DNA from: Salminus brasiliensis
Taxonomy: Eukaryota > Chordata > Actinopteri > Characiformes > Bryconidae
Length of the DNA: 64,000 nucleotides
Direction of reading: 5' to 3'
Assembly (NCBI RefSeq): GCF_030463535.1
Contig: NC_132893.1
Coordinates: 33,620,191-33,684,190 of the forward strand
Shown here: one piece after another, positions 34,701 through 44,258 of the stretch
Layout: each line of letters begins with the position of its first letter
How positions within the stretch are numbered: the first letter of the stretch is position 1
Notes under the pieces: generated by a model
The model's database searches: none
What the model saw: the letters and a program-made list of their open reading frames with translations, nothing else
What the model was told of the DNA's origin: nothing
Made by a program: the position numbers and the translations under genes

Positions 34701-35739
34701 TGTAGGGTTAGGAGTCTTGCCCAAGGACTCCTACTGGTGTAGCACAGCATTCGAGGAATCAAACCCTAGTCTCCAAGTCTCCCAGATGGTGTAGCAGCTT
34801 ACTGGCAACCATGAATTAATTAATTATTTAATTAAGGGATAAGACCCATGATTCCCACATTAATATGAATAGGTAAAGACTAACGAAAATAGTCCTGGTT
34901 CTTTGCGAGCACACATCATATTCGCATACAGGAACACTGTTCTCCAACAACCTCAGACTGACAGGGTTCTAAGACCCCAACCAAAGTTATTTATGACATA
35001 GAGGTGGCGACTTTTTATGAGTGTTGGCATTTAGCTGATCCCCCTATTCAGAGCGACTTACACAGTCGCTGGTATTACAGAGGAGGGCCGATGTAGTGTT
35101 AGGAGCGTTAGGAGTCTGGCCCAAGGACTCTTATTGGTGTAGCCCAGCATAGTCACCCAGACCGGGAATCGAACCCCAGTCTCCCATGTGGTGTGGCAGC
35201 TCACTGGTAGGTAGTGGTGTTATCTGTTGCACCACACCAACCACAGATTAGAAGTATAGTATTATCAGAAGTGAAATAATAATATAAATGATAATATATT
35301 ATAAATTAAATTATATAAATCATAACAATTTTACAAATAACATAAATACACTGTATCTCTATTTCTGTTCATAATATTAAACTGACAGTTCTTCTCCTCT
35401 CATCTCTTTGCCCACATCTCAGGATGAACAGACCAATAGAAAAGCTCCAGGAACCAATTTCACATTGACCTCCATTGAAAGTTTGGTCGCTTTTATTATT
35501 ATAATTTTTTTTTAATTATTATAATTTTTTTTGCCTGATCTGAAGATACAAGGTTTCTGCACGACTACACCATTATGAAAGTTATGAAAGAAGGCTTTTC
35601 TGTAGTAGATCAGGAGGGTGAACAGTCCCAGGACCAGATGGACCTCCTGCCTCCTGCCTGATCGACCACTACCGCTGCAGGTATCTAAGCTCACCTTCAG
35701 GAGGCCAGCACCCGCCCGCCAAACCACGGTCCTCAGCAT
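27727..35739 (-). CDS. stoml2: stomatin-like protein 2, mitochondrial, complete (10 coding exons)
   Basis: STOML2 is a prohibitin-like scaffold of the mitochondrial inner membrane that binds cardiolipin and organises prohibitins and respiratory complexes (family knowledge). Joined exons: 35739-35695, 33385-33233, 32652-32553, 32469-32411, 32329-32228, 31337-31203, 30165-30021, 29027-28948, 28849-28721, 27870-27727. All junctions are GT/AG and in frame: 1092 nt, 363 residues (human 356). Residues 1-40 are basic, as expected of a mitochondrial presequence. The SPFH/PHB domain runs from about 45 ([20 protein letters not shown]) through [10 protein letters not shown] and [21 protein letters not shown] charged coiled coil follows ([19 protein letters not shown], then [18 protein letters not shown]). 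The C-terminal 50 residues are low-complexity and diverged from human, which is usual. Confidence 0.97.
28155..28590 (+). mobile_element. MITE family C, copy without termini
   Basis: Body matches 4650-4960 (CTACAGAAAGTGGTGGTGG, CATCACTGTGTT) but both GTACAGTACTG ends are missing. In stoml2 intron 9, with an extra (CTG)n block at 28338. Confidence 0.65.
28675..28700. repeat. (GT)n microsatellite
   Basis: (CA)n on the stoml2 sense strand, about 20 nt after the coding exon 9 donor. Confidence 0.9.
28721..28849 (-). CDS. stoml2: stoml2 coding exon 9 (residues 274-316)
   Basis: [20 protein letters not shown] to [14 protein letters not shown], close to human. Acceptor TTGAACAG, donor ACACAG|GTCAGC, with a (CA)n run about 20 nt into the intron. 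Confidence 0.95.
28948..29027 (-). CDS. stoml2: stoml2 coding exon 8 (residues 247-273)
   Basis: [20 protein letters not shown], an Ala/Lys-rich helix. Acceptor GTTTTACAG, donor CTGCAG|GTGTGT. Confidence 0.94.
29390..29850. repeat. TTTATAGTGT tandem repeats ending in a LINE-like 3' tail
   Basis: Short diverged units (TAGTGTTTATTTATAG). They end in CCCGGGATCAATAAAGTATT and TCTGATTCTGA, the 3' end of a Rex/CR1-type fish LINE. In stoml2 intron 7. Confidence 0.5.
30021..30165 (-). CDS. stoml2: stoml2 coding exon 7 (residues 199-247)
   Basis: Charged coiled-coil segment [20 protein letters not shown] to [11 protein letters not shown]. Acceptor CTGCACAG, donor GCTGCAG|GTATAG. Confidence 0.95.
30353..30777 (+). 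repeat. 67-bp minisatellite, about 6.3 near-identical copies
   Basis: Unit begins GACACTCTCACTGACCACTG and contains TTTATTTGGGTTTATTCC. It repeats every 67 bp with almost no divergence. It resumes at 31012-31075 after a SINE. Lies in stoml2 intron 6. Confidence 0.95.
30778..31011 (+). mobile_element. tRNA-derived SINE with L2-type tail
   Basis: tRNA-like B box GGTTCGATTCC at 30848-30858, then a body, then GTAAGTCGCTCTGGATAAGG and CTAAATGCCATAAATGTAA, the 3' tail shared with L2-like LINEs. It sits inside the 67-bp array. Confidence 0.85.
31203..31337 (-). CDS. stoml2: stoml2 coding exon 6 (residues 154-198)
   Basis: [20 protein letters not shown], then [20 protein letters not shown]. Acceptor TTCTGACAG, donor ATGCAG|GTGAGC. 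Confidence 0.95.
32228..32329 (-). CDS. stoml2: stoml2 coding exon 5 (residues 120-153)
   Basis: [20 protein letters not shown], then [14 protein letters not shown]. Acceptor CTTTTCCAG. Phase sets the donor at TTCAGG|GTATCG. Confidence 0.94.
32411..32469 (-). CDS. stoml2: stoml2 coding exon 4 (residues 100-119)
   Basis: A 59-nt exon: [20 protein letters not shown]. Acceptor CCGTTTCAG, donor TTTAAG|GTGAGT. Confidence 0.94.
32553..32652 (-). CDS. stoml2: stoml2 coding exon 3 (residues 67-100)
   Basis: [20 protein letters not shown], early SPFH domain. Acceptor TTTCTGCAG, donor CTCTTG|GTGAGT. Found by family match and phase. Confidence 0.94.
32874..33130. mobile_element. MITE-like repeat, GGGCTGGGCGATATG end
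   Basis: Starts CAGGGCTGGGCGATATGAC, with ATATGATATG body. The other end was not resolved. Confidence 0.4.
33233..33385 (-). CDS. stoml2: stoml2 coding exon 2 (residues 16-66)
   Basis: Rest of the presequence, then [20 protein letters not shown], nearly identical to human. The acceptor CTGTTTCAG lies only a few bases from a 200-bp TG/CT repeat. Donor is GAGCCG|GTACAT. Confidence 0.95.
33392..33592. repeat. (ACACACACAGAG)n array at stoml2 exon 2 acceptor
   Basis: Units of ACACAC and AGAGAC. On the stoml2 sense strand TGTGTGTCTC repeats run to within seven bases of the acceptor AG. Confidence 0.95.
34147..34647 (+). repeat. 59-bp minisatellite, array 1 (about 8.5 copies)
   Basis: Unit contains TAGTACAGTTTCAGCTC, TTTAATTGAGTTAGATTGG and ACAGTACCATACTTTCAC. 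In stoml2 intron 1. Its right end abuts the SINE at 34648. Confidence 0.95.
34648..34806 (-). mobile_element. tRNA-derived SINE, reversed
   Basis: Begins with the reversed 3' tail CGCTCTTATCCAGAGCGAC and ends with the reversed head (GGAATCAAACCC). Same family as 30778-31011. Confidence 0.8.
35024..35236 (-). mobile_element. tRNA-derived SINE, reversed, near full length
   Basis: Reversed B box GGAATCGAACCCC and head TGTTGCACCACACCAACCA. The tail reads GGCATTTAGCTGATCC and CAGAGCGACTTAC. In stoml2 intron 1. Confidence 0.85.
35695..35739 (-). CDS. stoml2: stoml2 coding exon 1 (residues 1-15)
   Basis: [15 protein letters not shown], an Arg/Lys-bearing amphipathic start typical of a mitochondrial presequence. 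Donor is CTGAAG|GTGAGC. Confidence 0.93.
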
Positions 35740-35935
35740 GTTCGCACCCTGCCCAGGTCCTCACAGCTCCTCCAATCCGGGAAATCAGCAGAAATGATGA
35801 AATTAATCTGCAACCTTTCAACCCTTCAGCTACAAGCGTGACCCGCCTGCTGCTCTTCTTCTGCGGAGATGCTGTGAGCGCTCACAGCCGCTCAGCGCGC
35901 CCCCTACTGGCGCTGCTTTCCTCTGCTAGACTGTT
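35740..35935 (-). promoter_or_regulatory. stoml2: stoml2 promoter region with CTCF-like site
   Basis: A CG-richer segment directly upstream of the start codon, bounded on the far side by a minisatellite. On the minus strand 35914-35896 reads AGCGCCAGTAGGGGGCGCGC, a very good match to the CTCF core. No TATA box was seen. Confidence 0.5.
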
Positions 35936-35977
35936 CCACAGCAGGTTATACATGCAGATATTAATCCAAATAAATTT

Positions 35978-37457
35978 GAGTTAGACTGAGATACAGTACC
36001 ATACTTTTACTATAGTACAGTTTCAGCTCTTTAATTGAGTTAGATTGAGTTAGATACAGTACCATACTTTCACTATAGTACAGTTTCAGCTCTTTAATTG
36101 AGTTAGATTGAGTTAGATACAGTACCATACTTTCACTATAGTACAGTTTCAGCTCTTTAATTGAGTTAGATTGGGGTACAGTACCATACTTTCACTATAG
36201 TACAGTTTCAGCTCTTTAATTGAGTTAGATTGGGATACAGTACCATACTTTCACTATAGTACAGTTTCAGCTCTTTAATTGAGTTAGATTGGGATACAGT
36301 ACCATACTTTCACTATAGTACAGTTTCTGCTCTTTTAATTGAGTTAGATTGGGATACAGTACCATACTTTCACTATAGTACAGTTTCAGCTCTTTAATTG
36401 AGTTAGATTTGGATACAGTACCATACTTTCACTATAGTACAGTTTCAGCTCTGTAATTGAGTTAGATTGGGATACAGTACCATACTTTCACTATAGTACA
36501 GTTTCTGCTCTTTAATTGAGTTAGATTGGGATACAGTACCATACTTTCACTATAGTACAGTTTCAGCTCTTTAATTGAGTTAGATTAGGATGCAGTACCA
36601 TACTTTCACTATAGTACAGTTTCAGCTCTTTAATTGAGTTAGATTAGGATGCAGTACCATACTTTTACTATAGTACAGTTTCAGCTCTTTAATTGAGTTA
36701 GATTGGGATACAGTACCATACTTTCACTATAGTACAGTTTCAGCTCTGTAATTGAGTTAGATTGGGATACAGTACCATACTTTCACTATAGTACAGTTTC
36801 TGCTCTTTAATTGAGTTAGATTGGGATACAGTACCATACTTTCACTATAGTACAGTTTCAGCTCTTTAATTGAGTTAGATTGGGATACAGTACCATACTT
36901 TCACTATAGTACAGTTTCAGCTCTTTAATTGAGTTAGATTGGGATACAGTACCATACTTTCACTATAGTACAGTTTCTGCTCTTTAATTGAGTTAGATTG
37001 GGATACAGTACCATACTTTCACTATAGTACAGTTTCAGCTCTTTAATTGAGTTAGATTGAGATACAGTACCATACTTTCACTATAGTACAGTTTCAGCTC
37101 TTTAATTGAGTTAGATTGAGATACAGTACCATAATTTCACTATAGTACAGTTTCTGCTCTTTAATTGAGTTAGATTGAGATACAGTACCATACTTTCACT
37201 ATAGTACAGTTTCAGCTCTTTAATTGAGTTAGATTGGGATACAGTACCATACTTTCACTATAGTACAGTTTCATCTCTTTAATTGAGTTAGATTGGGATA
37301 CAGTACCATACTTTCACTATAGTACAGTTTCAGCTCTTTAATTGAGTTAGATTGGGATACAGTACCATACTTTCACTATAGTACAGTTTCAGCTCTTTAA
37401 TTGAGTTAGATTGGGATACAGTACCATACTTTTACTATAGTACAGTTTCAGCTCTTT
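35978..37457 (+). repeat. 59-bp minisatellite, array 2 (about 25 copies)
   Basis: Same unit and orientation as 34147-34647, now upstream of stoml2. Variation is mostly single bases plus short insertions of TTAGATTGAG. Confidence 0.97.
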
Positions 37458-37789
37458 TTACACCACTGAGTAATGTATTCAGAAGAGTGTGTGTAAATAT
37501 TTTGGCTTTCACATGTGTTTCATCACTAGAGGGAGCTGCTTTCTAAAGAAGTCTAAATACCAGCCAGAAAATCCACTGAACAGAATCACAGTCTGGAGGC
37601 ATGGAACAGGCGTCAAGAGATTCAGATTAAACTGCCCAGAGTGAAGGAACTCATGGATAGAGATCTGTGCAAGCGCAGTATTTGTGTTTTTATGCTTTTG
37701 TGATCTGAAAACCACAAACTATTCAGGAGGTTTTTGTCAGATTTGCAGAGTGAGCAGACTTGCCTGCAAAGACTGGTTAAACCCCTTTT

Positions 37790-39520
37790 CAGTACTATAC
37801 CTGTTTCAGTACTATAGAGAACCTCTTATTATATAGGACCTTTCCTCAGTACAACATGGAACCATTTAAATACTGTAAATAACCCTTTTCAAAGGACCCT
37901 TTTCCAGAATTATATAGAACCATATAGAACTATATAGACCCCCTATATATATTCTGTACTGCATATAACTTTTTGTATAATACAAAGCTCTTTTTGGTAC
38001 TATATAGAACCCTTTCAATACTATATGAAACAAATTTTGAGGACTATATAGGGCCCTTTTGCAGTATTATATAGAAACCTATAAGTGCTTATTGGAATCA
38101 TTGTCAGTACTATATATCACTTGCTTTCATCACTGTACAGGACCCTTCTTAGTATTGTATAGGTTCTTTTTTGAACACTGCATAAAACCATTTTCAGCCC
38201 TATTTGGAACCTCTTTTCCAGATGATTTTTATTACTATATAGAACCTCATGTCCCCTATTATTTAATTTATTATATAATTTTACTATACAGTACTATTTG
38301 AGGACCCTATAGATCCCTTTCAAGTGTGACATAGCACCAGTATTATATTTGACACTTTTAATAACTATATAAAAATACTGTTCAGTACCATACAGAACTT
38401 GCTTTTCAGTACTATATGGAACTCTTTTCAGTACTATATAAATCCCCTTTCAGAACTGCATGTGACCTTTTTGGTATAATACAAAGCTCTTTTTGGTACT
38501 ATATAGGACCCTTTTAATACTACATCGAGCTAATTTTGAGTACTGTACAGAGGCCCCTTAGTACTATAAAGGACCCTTTTGAGAACAATATAGAACCCAT
38601 ATTAACCCAGTATTATATAGAAATCTATAGGTGCTTCATGGAATCATTGTCAGAACTATCATACGCAGTACTTTGAGTACTGCATTAAACCATTTAAGCC
38701 CTATATAGAACCCCTTTTCAGGACCATTTTCATTACTATTTAGAATCTCGTTTTCACTATTATATTATTTATTATATCATTTTGAGTACCATATAGAACC
38801 CTTTCAAGTGTGATATAGTACCATTTGGCACTTTTAATAACTATATAGAAATACTGTTCCGTACTATACATCACTTGCTTTCACGACTGTATAAGATCCT
38901 TCCTAGTACTGTATAGGATGTTTTTGGAGTACTATATAAAACCATTTTAAGGACTATATGGAACTGCTTGGACCATTTCCATTCACCCTTTTCAGTACTA
39001 TATAACCCTTTTTAGTGTTATATAAAACTCTTTTTGATATTATATAAAACCATTTTCAGTACAATGTGGAACTTTTTTCAGTACTATATAGACCCCCTTT
39101 CAGAACTGCATGTGACCTTTTTGCATATAATACCAAGCTCTTTTTGGTACTATATACAACCCTTTTAATACTATATGGAGCTAATTTTGAGTACTGTATA
39201 GAGCCCCCTTTTAGTACTTAAAGGGACCCTTTTGCTTTTATATAATTTATTATATCATTTTCAGTACTATACAGAACCAATTTGAGTGCCATATAGGACC
39301 CTTGTGCAGTATTATATAGGAACGTATAGGTGCTTAACGGAATCTAGTACTATATGTCACTTGCTTTCACTACTGCATAGGACCCTTCTTAGTACTGTAT
39401 TTACTGTTAACTGCATAAAACTATTTTCAGGACTATATGGGACCATTTTCATTCACCCTTTTTAGTGTTATATAAAACCCCATTCAGTACTATATGGAAC
39501 TCTTTTTCTGGACCCTTTCC
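37790..39520 (+). repeat. degenerate AGTACTATATAG repeat, block 1
   Basis: Dozens of irregularly spaced (about 20-35 bp) variants of CAGTACTATATAGAACC followed by CTTTT. Upstream of unc13b. A weak tail reaches 39790. Confidence 0.85.
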
Positions 39521-39529
39521 GCTGCTTTT

Positions 39530-39715
39530 TAGGGTATTGATGAAAGGGTTGTGGGTTCGAGACCCGGGCTCAGCAAGCTGCCACTATGGGGCTCTTGAGC
39601 AAGGCCCTTCACCCTCTCTGCTCCCCGGGTGCTGGAGTGCTGTGCTGTCCACTGCCCCTACTTCACTAGTGTGTGTGAGTGTGTGTGTGTGTGTGTGTTC
39701 ACTACCATAGATGGG
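39530..39715 (+). mobile_element. tRNA-derived SINE, second family
   Basis: Head GGTTGTGGGTTCGAGACCC, then GGGCTCTTGAGCAAGGCCC and CTCTGCTCCCCGGGTGCTGG, then GT repeats. This is a common fish SINE pattern. Inserted in the AGTACTATATAG block. Confidence 0.75.
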
Positions 39716-39954
39716 TGACATTTTGCTGTACATAGTACAGTGACAGATACGTTCAGGACTATATAGGACCTTGTTTCAGTACTACAGAAGAATGTGAAAT
39801 ATGATATATCATATATATATATACATGAATAATATCTGCATATCCTCCGTGCTGAGAGCAGCTTGTGTAAATGTGCAGTTTTACACTCATACGAGCCACA
39901 CACTGCACTTTCCACGGCTCCGTGCGTCACACCTGTTCCTTCAACCTGTTTATT

Positions 39955-40297
39955 CAAGCCACGGCCACACCTCTTCGCTCCTATTGGCTACTACCGCGCG
40001 GCGCCCCGCCTCCGTGCGGAATTAGCGCGCTGCGAGTGGACAGTCTCAACGTCATTAAAACCTGCAGGCTCCCGCCCCCTTCTACTCAGTCCACTGATTT
40101 TTTTTCTAAGCCTGATTCGTTTTATCATGGCGATGGGACATCCTAAGCTCCAGTAGGACAGTTTAGAGGAACTTTAGCTTTAGGAAAACCCAGAAAAGTC
40201 ACTTTTTGCGCTTTGCGATGTCGGCGGCCCGCACACGGCTCAGCTGAACCGCTCACAAGCCCCCAACCCTGGGATTTAGCAGAGGAAAAAGCCTGGC
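39955..40297 (+). promoter_or_regulatory. unc13b: unc13b promoter and 5' leader
   Basis: The most CpG-dense stretch of the window, with an inverted CCAAT box (ATTGGCT near 39981) and runs such as CGCGCGGCGCCCCG. The leader carries a YY1-like ATCATGGCGATGG and two short upstream frames, 40127-40156 and 40218-40247. The TSS was not placed exactly. Confidence 0.65.
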
Positions 40298-40319
40298 ATG
40301 TCTCTTCTCTGTGTAAGAG
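40298..40319 (+). CDS. unc13b: unc13b coding exon 1 (5' end of Munc13-2; gene continues off the right edge)
   Basis: UNC13 proteins prime synaptic vesicles by opening syntaxin. Their N-terminal C2A domain binds RIM. The exon encodes MSLLCVR plus one base, then donor AGAG|GTAAGA. Spliced to 58713-58742 it gives MSLLCVRVKKAKLQGPP, which matches the UNC13B start and fits B better than A (Arg at position 7, QG at 14-15). The neighbourhood of PIGO and STOML2, as on human 9p13.3, supports the call. Only 17 residues lie in the window, so family is secure and paralogue assignment rests partly on synteny. Confidence 0.88.
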
Positions 40320-42797
40320 GTAAGAGGGGGTTTCGATGTAACTTTATTATAATTTAAATTCGTTGAGCTTTTGTGTTTGTTGTCGTTCTCTAAACTAGAC
40401 GTTTTTCACTTTGTTTAGTTCGCGTTGGCCGTAAAAGTTGACGCTCCATTAAGTTAAGCGTCTTTTTTTTCGAATTTTTCCAGTCCACCTTAAATTCGCC
40501 GCATTTGCATTGAAGCGCTCGTCCGGCGCCCGCTGTAACTGCTGCGGCATTTAAGGTGGAACGGGCAATTCGAGGAGCGAGCTACTACAACTGCAACTGA
40601 CAACTCCCTGCAGCGAGGAACTTAATAAATACATTTTTAATAGCAGATGCACACCACATTTTCTTCATAATCAACGAATTAAAGGTCTGATTGTGTGTCT
40701 AAGCTCTTGTTGAGGAGGAATAAGGTGAACAACGTTATATAATTGGACCTGTCTGCCTTCCACAACATACCAGCTGTTTCTCCACTGGGACTGGGATGGA
40801 GCAGCCTGGGACTTCTGCATAGGATTTTAATTTGTTCATTGTGGAGAAATGTACAGCTTTATTTACAATAATGGTGAGGGATTCCAGGGGTCTTCATAAC
40901 TACAATGCAAATATAGCCAGTAAATACGGATTATTTACTATCCAAACCCACCAGTGGACCTACACGTGTCTCCTGAGTCTTGTATACAGTACTGATGGTG
41001 TTTAGATGTGGTAGGATAAGTGATCTTCAGCTACTGTTTTGTGCTAGAGAAACTCAAATACACTTTAAAATAGGTTTGAGGAGAAAACAGGCCTCAGGCA
41101 GTGTATTCATCATGTAGTGTGACCATTCAGTGGTCAAAAGCTTGAAAACTCTTCAGGCGTCGGTTTCCATTCACCACTATTGTGTTCACGTGTGACGTGG
41201 TATGTTTTTTTGGCCAGAACGAGGCGTTTCACACCAAACCCAGCTGAATAACTATGATAATTAGGGTAATTATTATGATAATTAAGCTGAAACTCTGTAA
41301 CATTGGAGGATTTCCCCTTTAGGCCTCATGGTCAGTGTCTTTTCAGTACTAAATAGGACCCCTTTTTAGTGCTATAGAACATCTTAGTACCATATAGAAT
41401 CCTTAGAGAGTATCCCGTAAGACCCAGTTTCAGTACTATATCGGACAATTCATTGATACTATATTTGAAAAATGTTCAATGCTATAGAGCATTCCTTTCT
41501 GAGTAGTGTATAGAATCCCCCGCAGGACCCCTTTCCAATAGGACCCATATTCTGTACTATATAGGGCACCGTTTCTGTACAATATAGAAACCCTTTTCAA
41601 TGGTGATCAGTTCTATATAGAATCATTTTAGAGTACATCGTAGGACCCCTATTCAGTACTATATATGGCCTGTTTTCAGTACTATATGGGGGCCAATTTC
41701 AGTGCTACATAGGACCCCTTTTCAGTGCTATAGAACATCTTTTCTGAGTACTATATAGAATCCTTAGAAAGTACCCCATATGACCCAGTTTTCAGTACTA
41801 TATAGGGCCTCTTTCCAGTACTATATCGGACAATTCATTGATACTATATTTAAACCATTTTCAGTGCTATAGAACATTCTTTTCTGAGTACTGTATAGAA
41901 TCCCAGTAGAACCTCTTTTTCTAGTATTATATAGGACCCATATTCTGTACTATATATGTCCCGTTCTCAGTACTATATAGGGCCCATTTTCAGTACTACA
42001 TAGGGCCCTTTTTATTGATATATAACAGATGTTCTGAGTACTATATTTAATTATGTTAGAGTACCTCATATGGCCCCTTTCCAGTACTATATAGGGCCCC
42101 TTTCCAGTACTATATAGGGCCTCTTTCCAGTACTATATCAGACCCTTCATTGATATTATATTTAAACAATTTATTAGTGCTATAGAACGTTCTTTTCTGA
42201 GTAGTGTATAGAATCCCAGTAGGACCCCTTTGCAGTATTATATAGGATCTATATTCTGTACTATATAGGGCGCCTTTTCTGTACAATGTAGGAACCCCCT
42301 TTCAATGGGGAGCTTCTTTTCAGAGTACTAGATAGAATCCTTTTAGAGTACATCGTAGGACCCCTTTTTAGTACTATACAGGGCCCATTTTCAGTACTAC
42401 ATAGGACCCCTCTTTAGTGCTATAGAACATATTTTCTGATTACTATATAGAATCCCTTTAGAGTACCTTGTAGGATCCCTTTCCAGTAATATATAGGGCC
42501 TCTTTCCAGTACTACATGGGACCCCTTTTAGTGCTATAGAACATCTTTTCTGAGTACTGTATAGAATCCCATTAGGACCCCTTTCCAGTATTATATAGGA
42601 CCCATATTCTCTACTATATAGGGCCACTTTTCTGTACGATATAGAAACCCTTTTCAATAGAGAGCATCTTTTTTGAATACTATATAGAATCCTTTTAGAG
42701 TACATTGTATGACCCCTTTTCAGTACTTATTCTGCAATGTATAGAAACCTTTTTCATTTCTATGACCAGTTTCAAGTGCTATAAATTATTGTAGTAC

Positions 42798-43254
42798 TAC
42801 AGTGCCTTGTGAAAGTATTCATCCTTGGCATTTTGCCTTTTTTGTTACATTACAGTATATAATAAATATATAAAAGGTTTTTTCTATCTGAATTGTATGT
42901 GATTCATCTGCACAAAATAGTTAGTTGGTGAAGTAAAATGAGAAAAATATTGTCTAATAAAAAAAAAACAACTGCAACAGTGGTATGTGCCACATATTTG
43001 CTATTCGCCCACATTTGCTATGAAGCCCCTAAGAAGTTCTGGTGCAACCAATTACCTTCAGAAGTCACATGCTTAGTGAAGTGAGGTCCACCTGTGTGCA
43101 ATCCAGGTGTCACATGATCTGTCAGTATATATACACACCTTTTCTGAAAGGCCCCAGAGGCTGCAACACCATTGAGCAAGAGGCACCACTAACCAAACAA
43201 CACCATGAAGACCAAGGAGCTCTCCAAACAAGTCCGGGACAAAGTTGAGCAGTA
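42798..43254 (+). mobile_element. Tc1-like transposon, 5' part only
   Basis: A TA dinucleotide followed by the Tc1-type terminus CAGTGCCTTGTGAAAGTATT. Then leader, then ATG at 43205 encoding MKTKELSKQVRDKVEQ, the conserved transposase N terminus. The homology then stops at CAGTAC and the surrounding repeat resumes. Everything downstream of the first 16 codons is gone, so the copy is inactive. Confidence 0.85.
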
Positions 43255-43273
43255 CAAAATAGAATTCTTTTAG
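43205..43273 (+). pseudogene. Tc1 transposase N-terminal remnant
   Basis: Sixteen codons match the Tc1-family start. The frame then runs into repeat DNA and stops at 43271-43273. The DNA-binding and DDE regions are absent. Confidence 0.8.
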
Positions 43274-43817
43274 TGTACATCATTTTCACTGATATATATG
43301 TCCTGTTTTCAGTACTATACAGTGCCCATTTTCAGTACTACATAGGGCCCTTTTTAGTGATGTATAACATTTTTCAGAGTACTATATTTAATTATGTTAG
43401 AGTACCTCATATGGCCCCTTTCCGGTACTATATAGGGCCCCATTCCAGTACTATATAGGGTCTCTTTCCAGGACTATATCAGACCCTTCATTGATATTAT
43501 ATTTAAACAATTTATTAGTGCTATAGAACGTTCTTTTCTGAGTAGTGTATAGAATCCCAGTAGGACCCCTTTTCAGTATTATATAGGACCTATATTCTGT
43601 CCTATATAGGGCACCTTTTCTGTACAATGTAGGAACCCCCTTTCAATGGAGAGCTTCTTTTCAGAGTACTAGATAGAATCCTTTTAGAGTACATCGTAGG
43701 ACCCCTTTTTAGTACTATATAGGGCCTGTTTTCAGTACTATTTGAGTGCTTTGAGTGTGTGTTTATTGTGTAGGTTGCGCCTATACACACTCCTAGAAAC
43801 GCAGTGCTTTAATCTAG

Positions 43818-44114
43818 ACCTGGGCATGACATGGTAAAAAAAATATATATAAATGAAATGATATTTATAACAATATTTCATCATGTAGACAAAATGCACC
43901 AGCAGCGTATATTTTCTGTACTGCTATTCAAGTGCTATTAAAGTACTCTCACGTACTGAGTACTGGGGTTTTTACTCAGAATATGCTGCTCTCCATTTAA
44001 GTAAATAAGAGTGATTACACTCTTTGTAAAGAAATATGCAGTTAATTAGTGCTCTTTTACCACAATGACAGAATTGATCACAATACAATAAAATATTGTC
44101 AGATTGCCCAGCCC
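43818..44114. mobile_element. MITE-like repeat with CTGGGCA / TTGCCCAG ends
   Basis: Left end GACCTGGGCATGACATGG and right end CAGATTGCCCAGCCC are inverted. Body of ATATTTCA/ACAATA and AGTACTCTCACGTACTGAG blocks, shared with 49842-50170 and 51060-51256. Confidence 0.5.
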
Positions 44115-44165
44115 TGCTTGGATCTGGCGCTGCTGGTCAGGTGCAGATCAGTATCTCTGTGGTCT

Positions 44166-44166
<1 letters not shown>

Positions 44167-44258
<92 letters not shown>
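44167..44258. repeat. (GT)46 microsatellite
   Basis: Uninterrupted GT run. Confidence 0.97.

Larger units (their letters stand above)
41335..43741 (+). repeat. degenerate AGTACTATATAG repeat, block 2, with higher-order duplication
   Basis: Same short motif as 37790-39520. Segment 41950-42395 is repeated nearly base for base at 43292-43741. Interrupted by the Tc1 piece. Confidence 0.85.

Noticed and set aside
30353-37457. Evenly spaced repeats that could suggest a CRISPR array
   Set aside because: Units are contiguous minisatellite copies without unique spacers, in a vertebrate gene region.
42397-42705. 102-codon minus-strand open frame with repeated YSKRILYS-like text
   Set aside because: Translation of the degenerate AGTACTATATAG repeat. 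Low complexity only.
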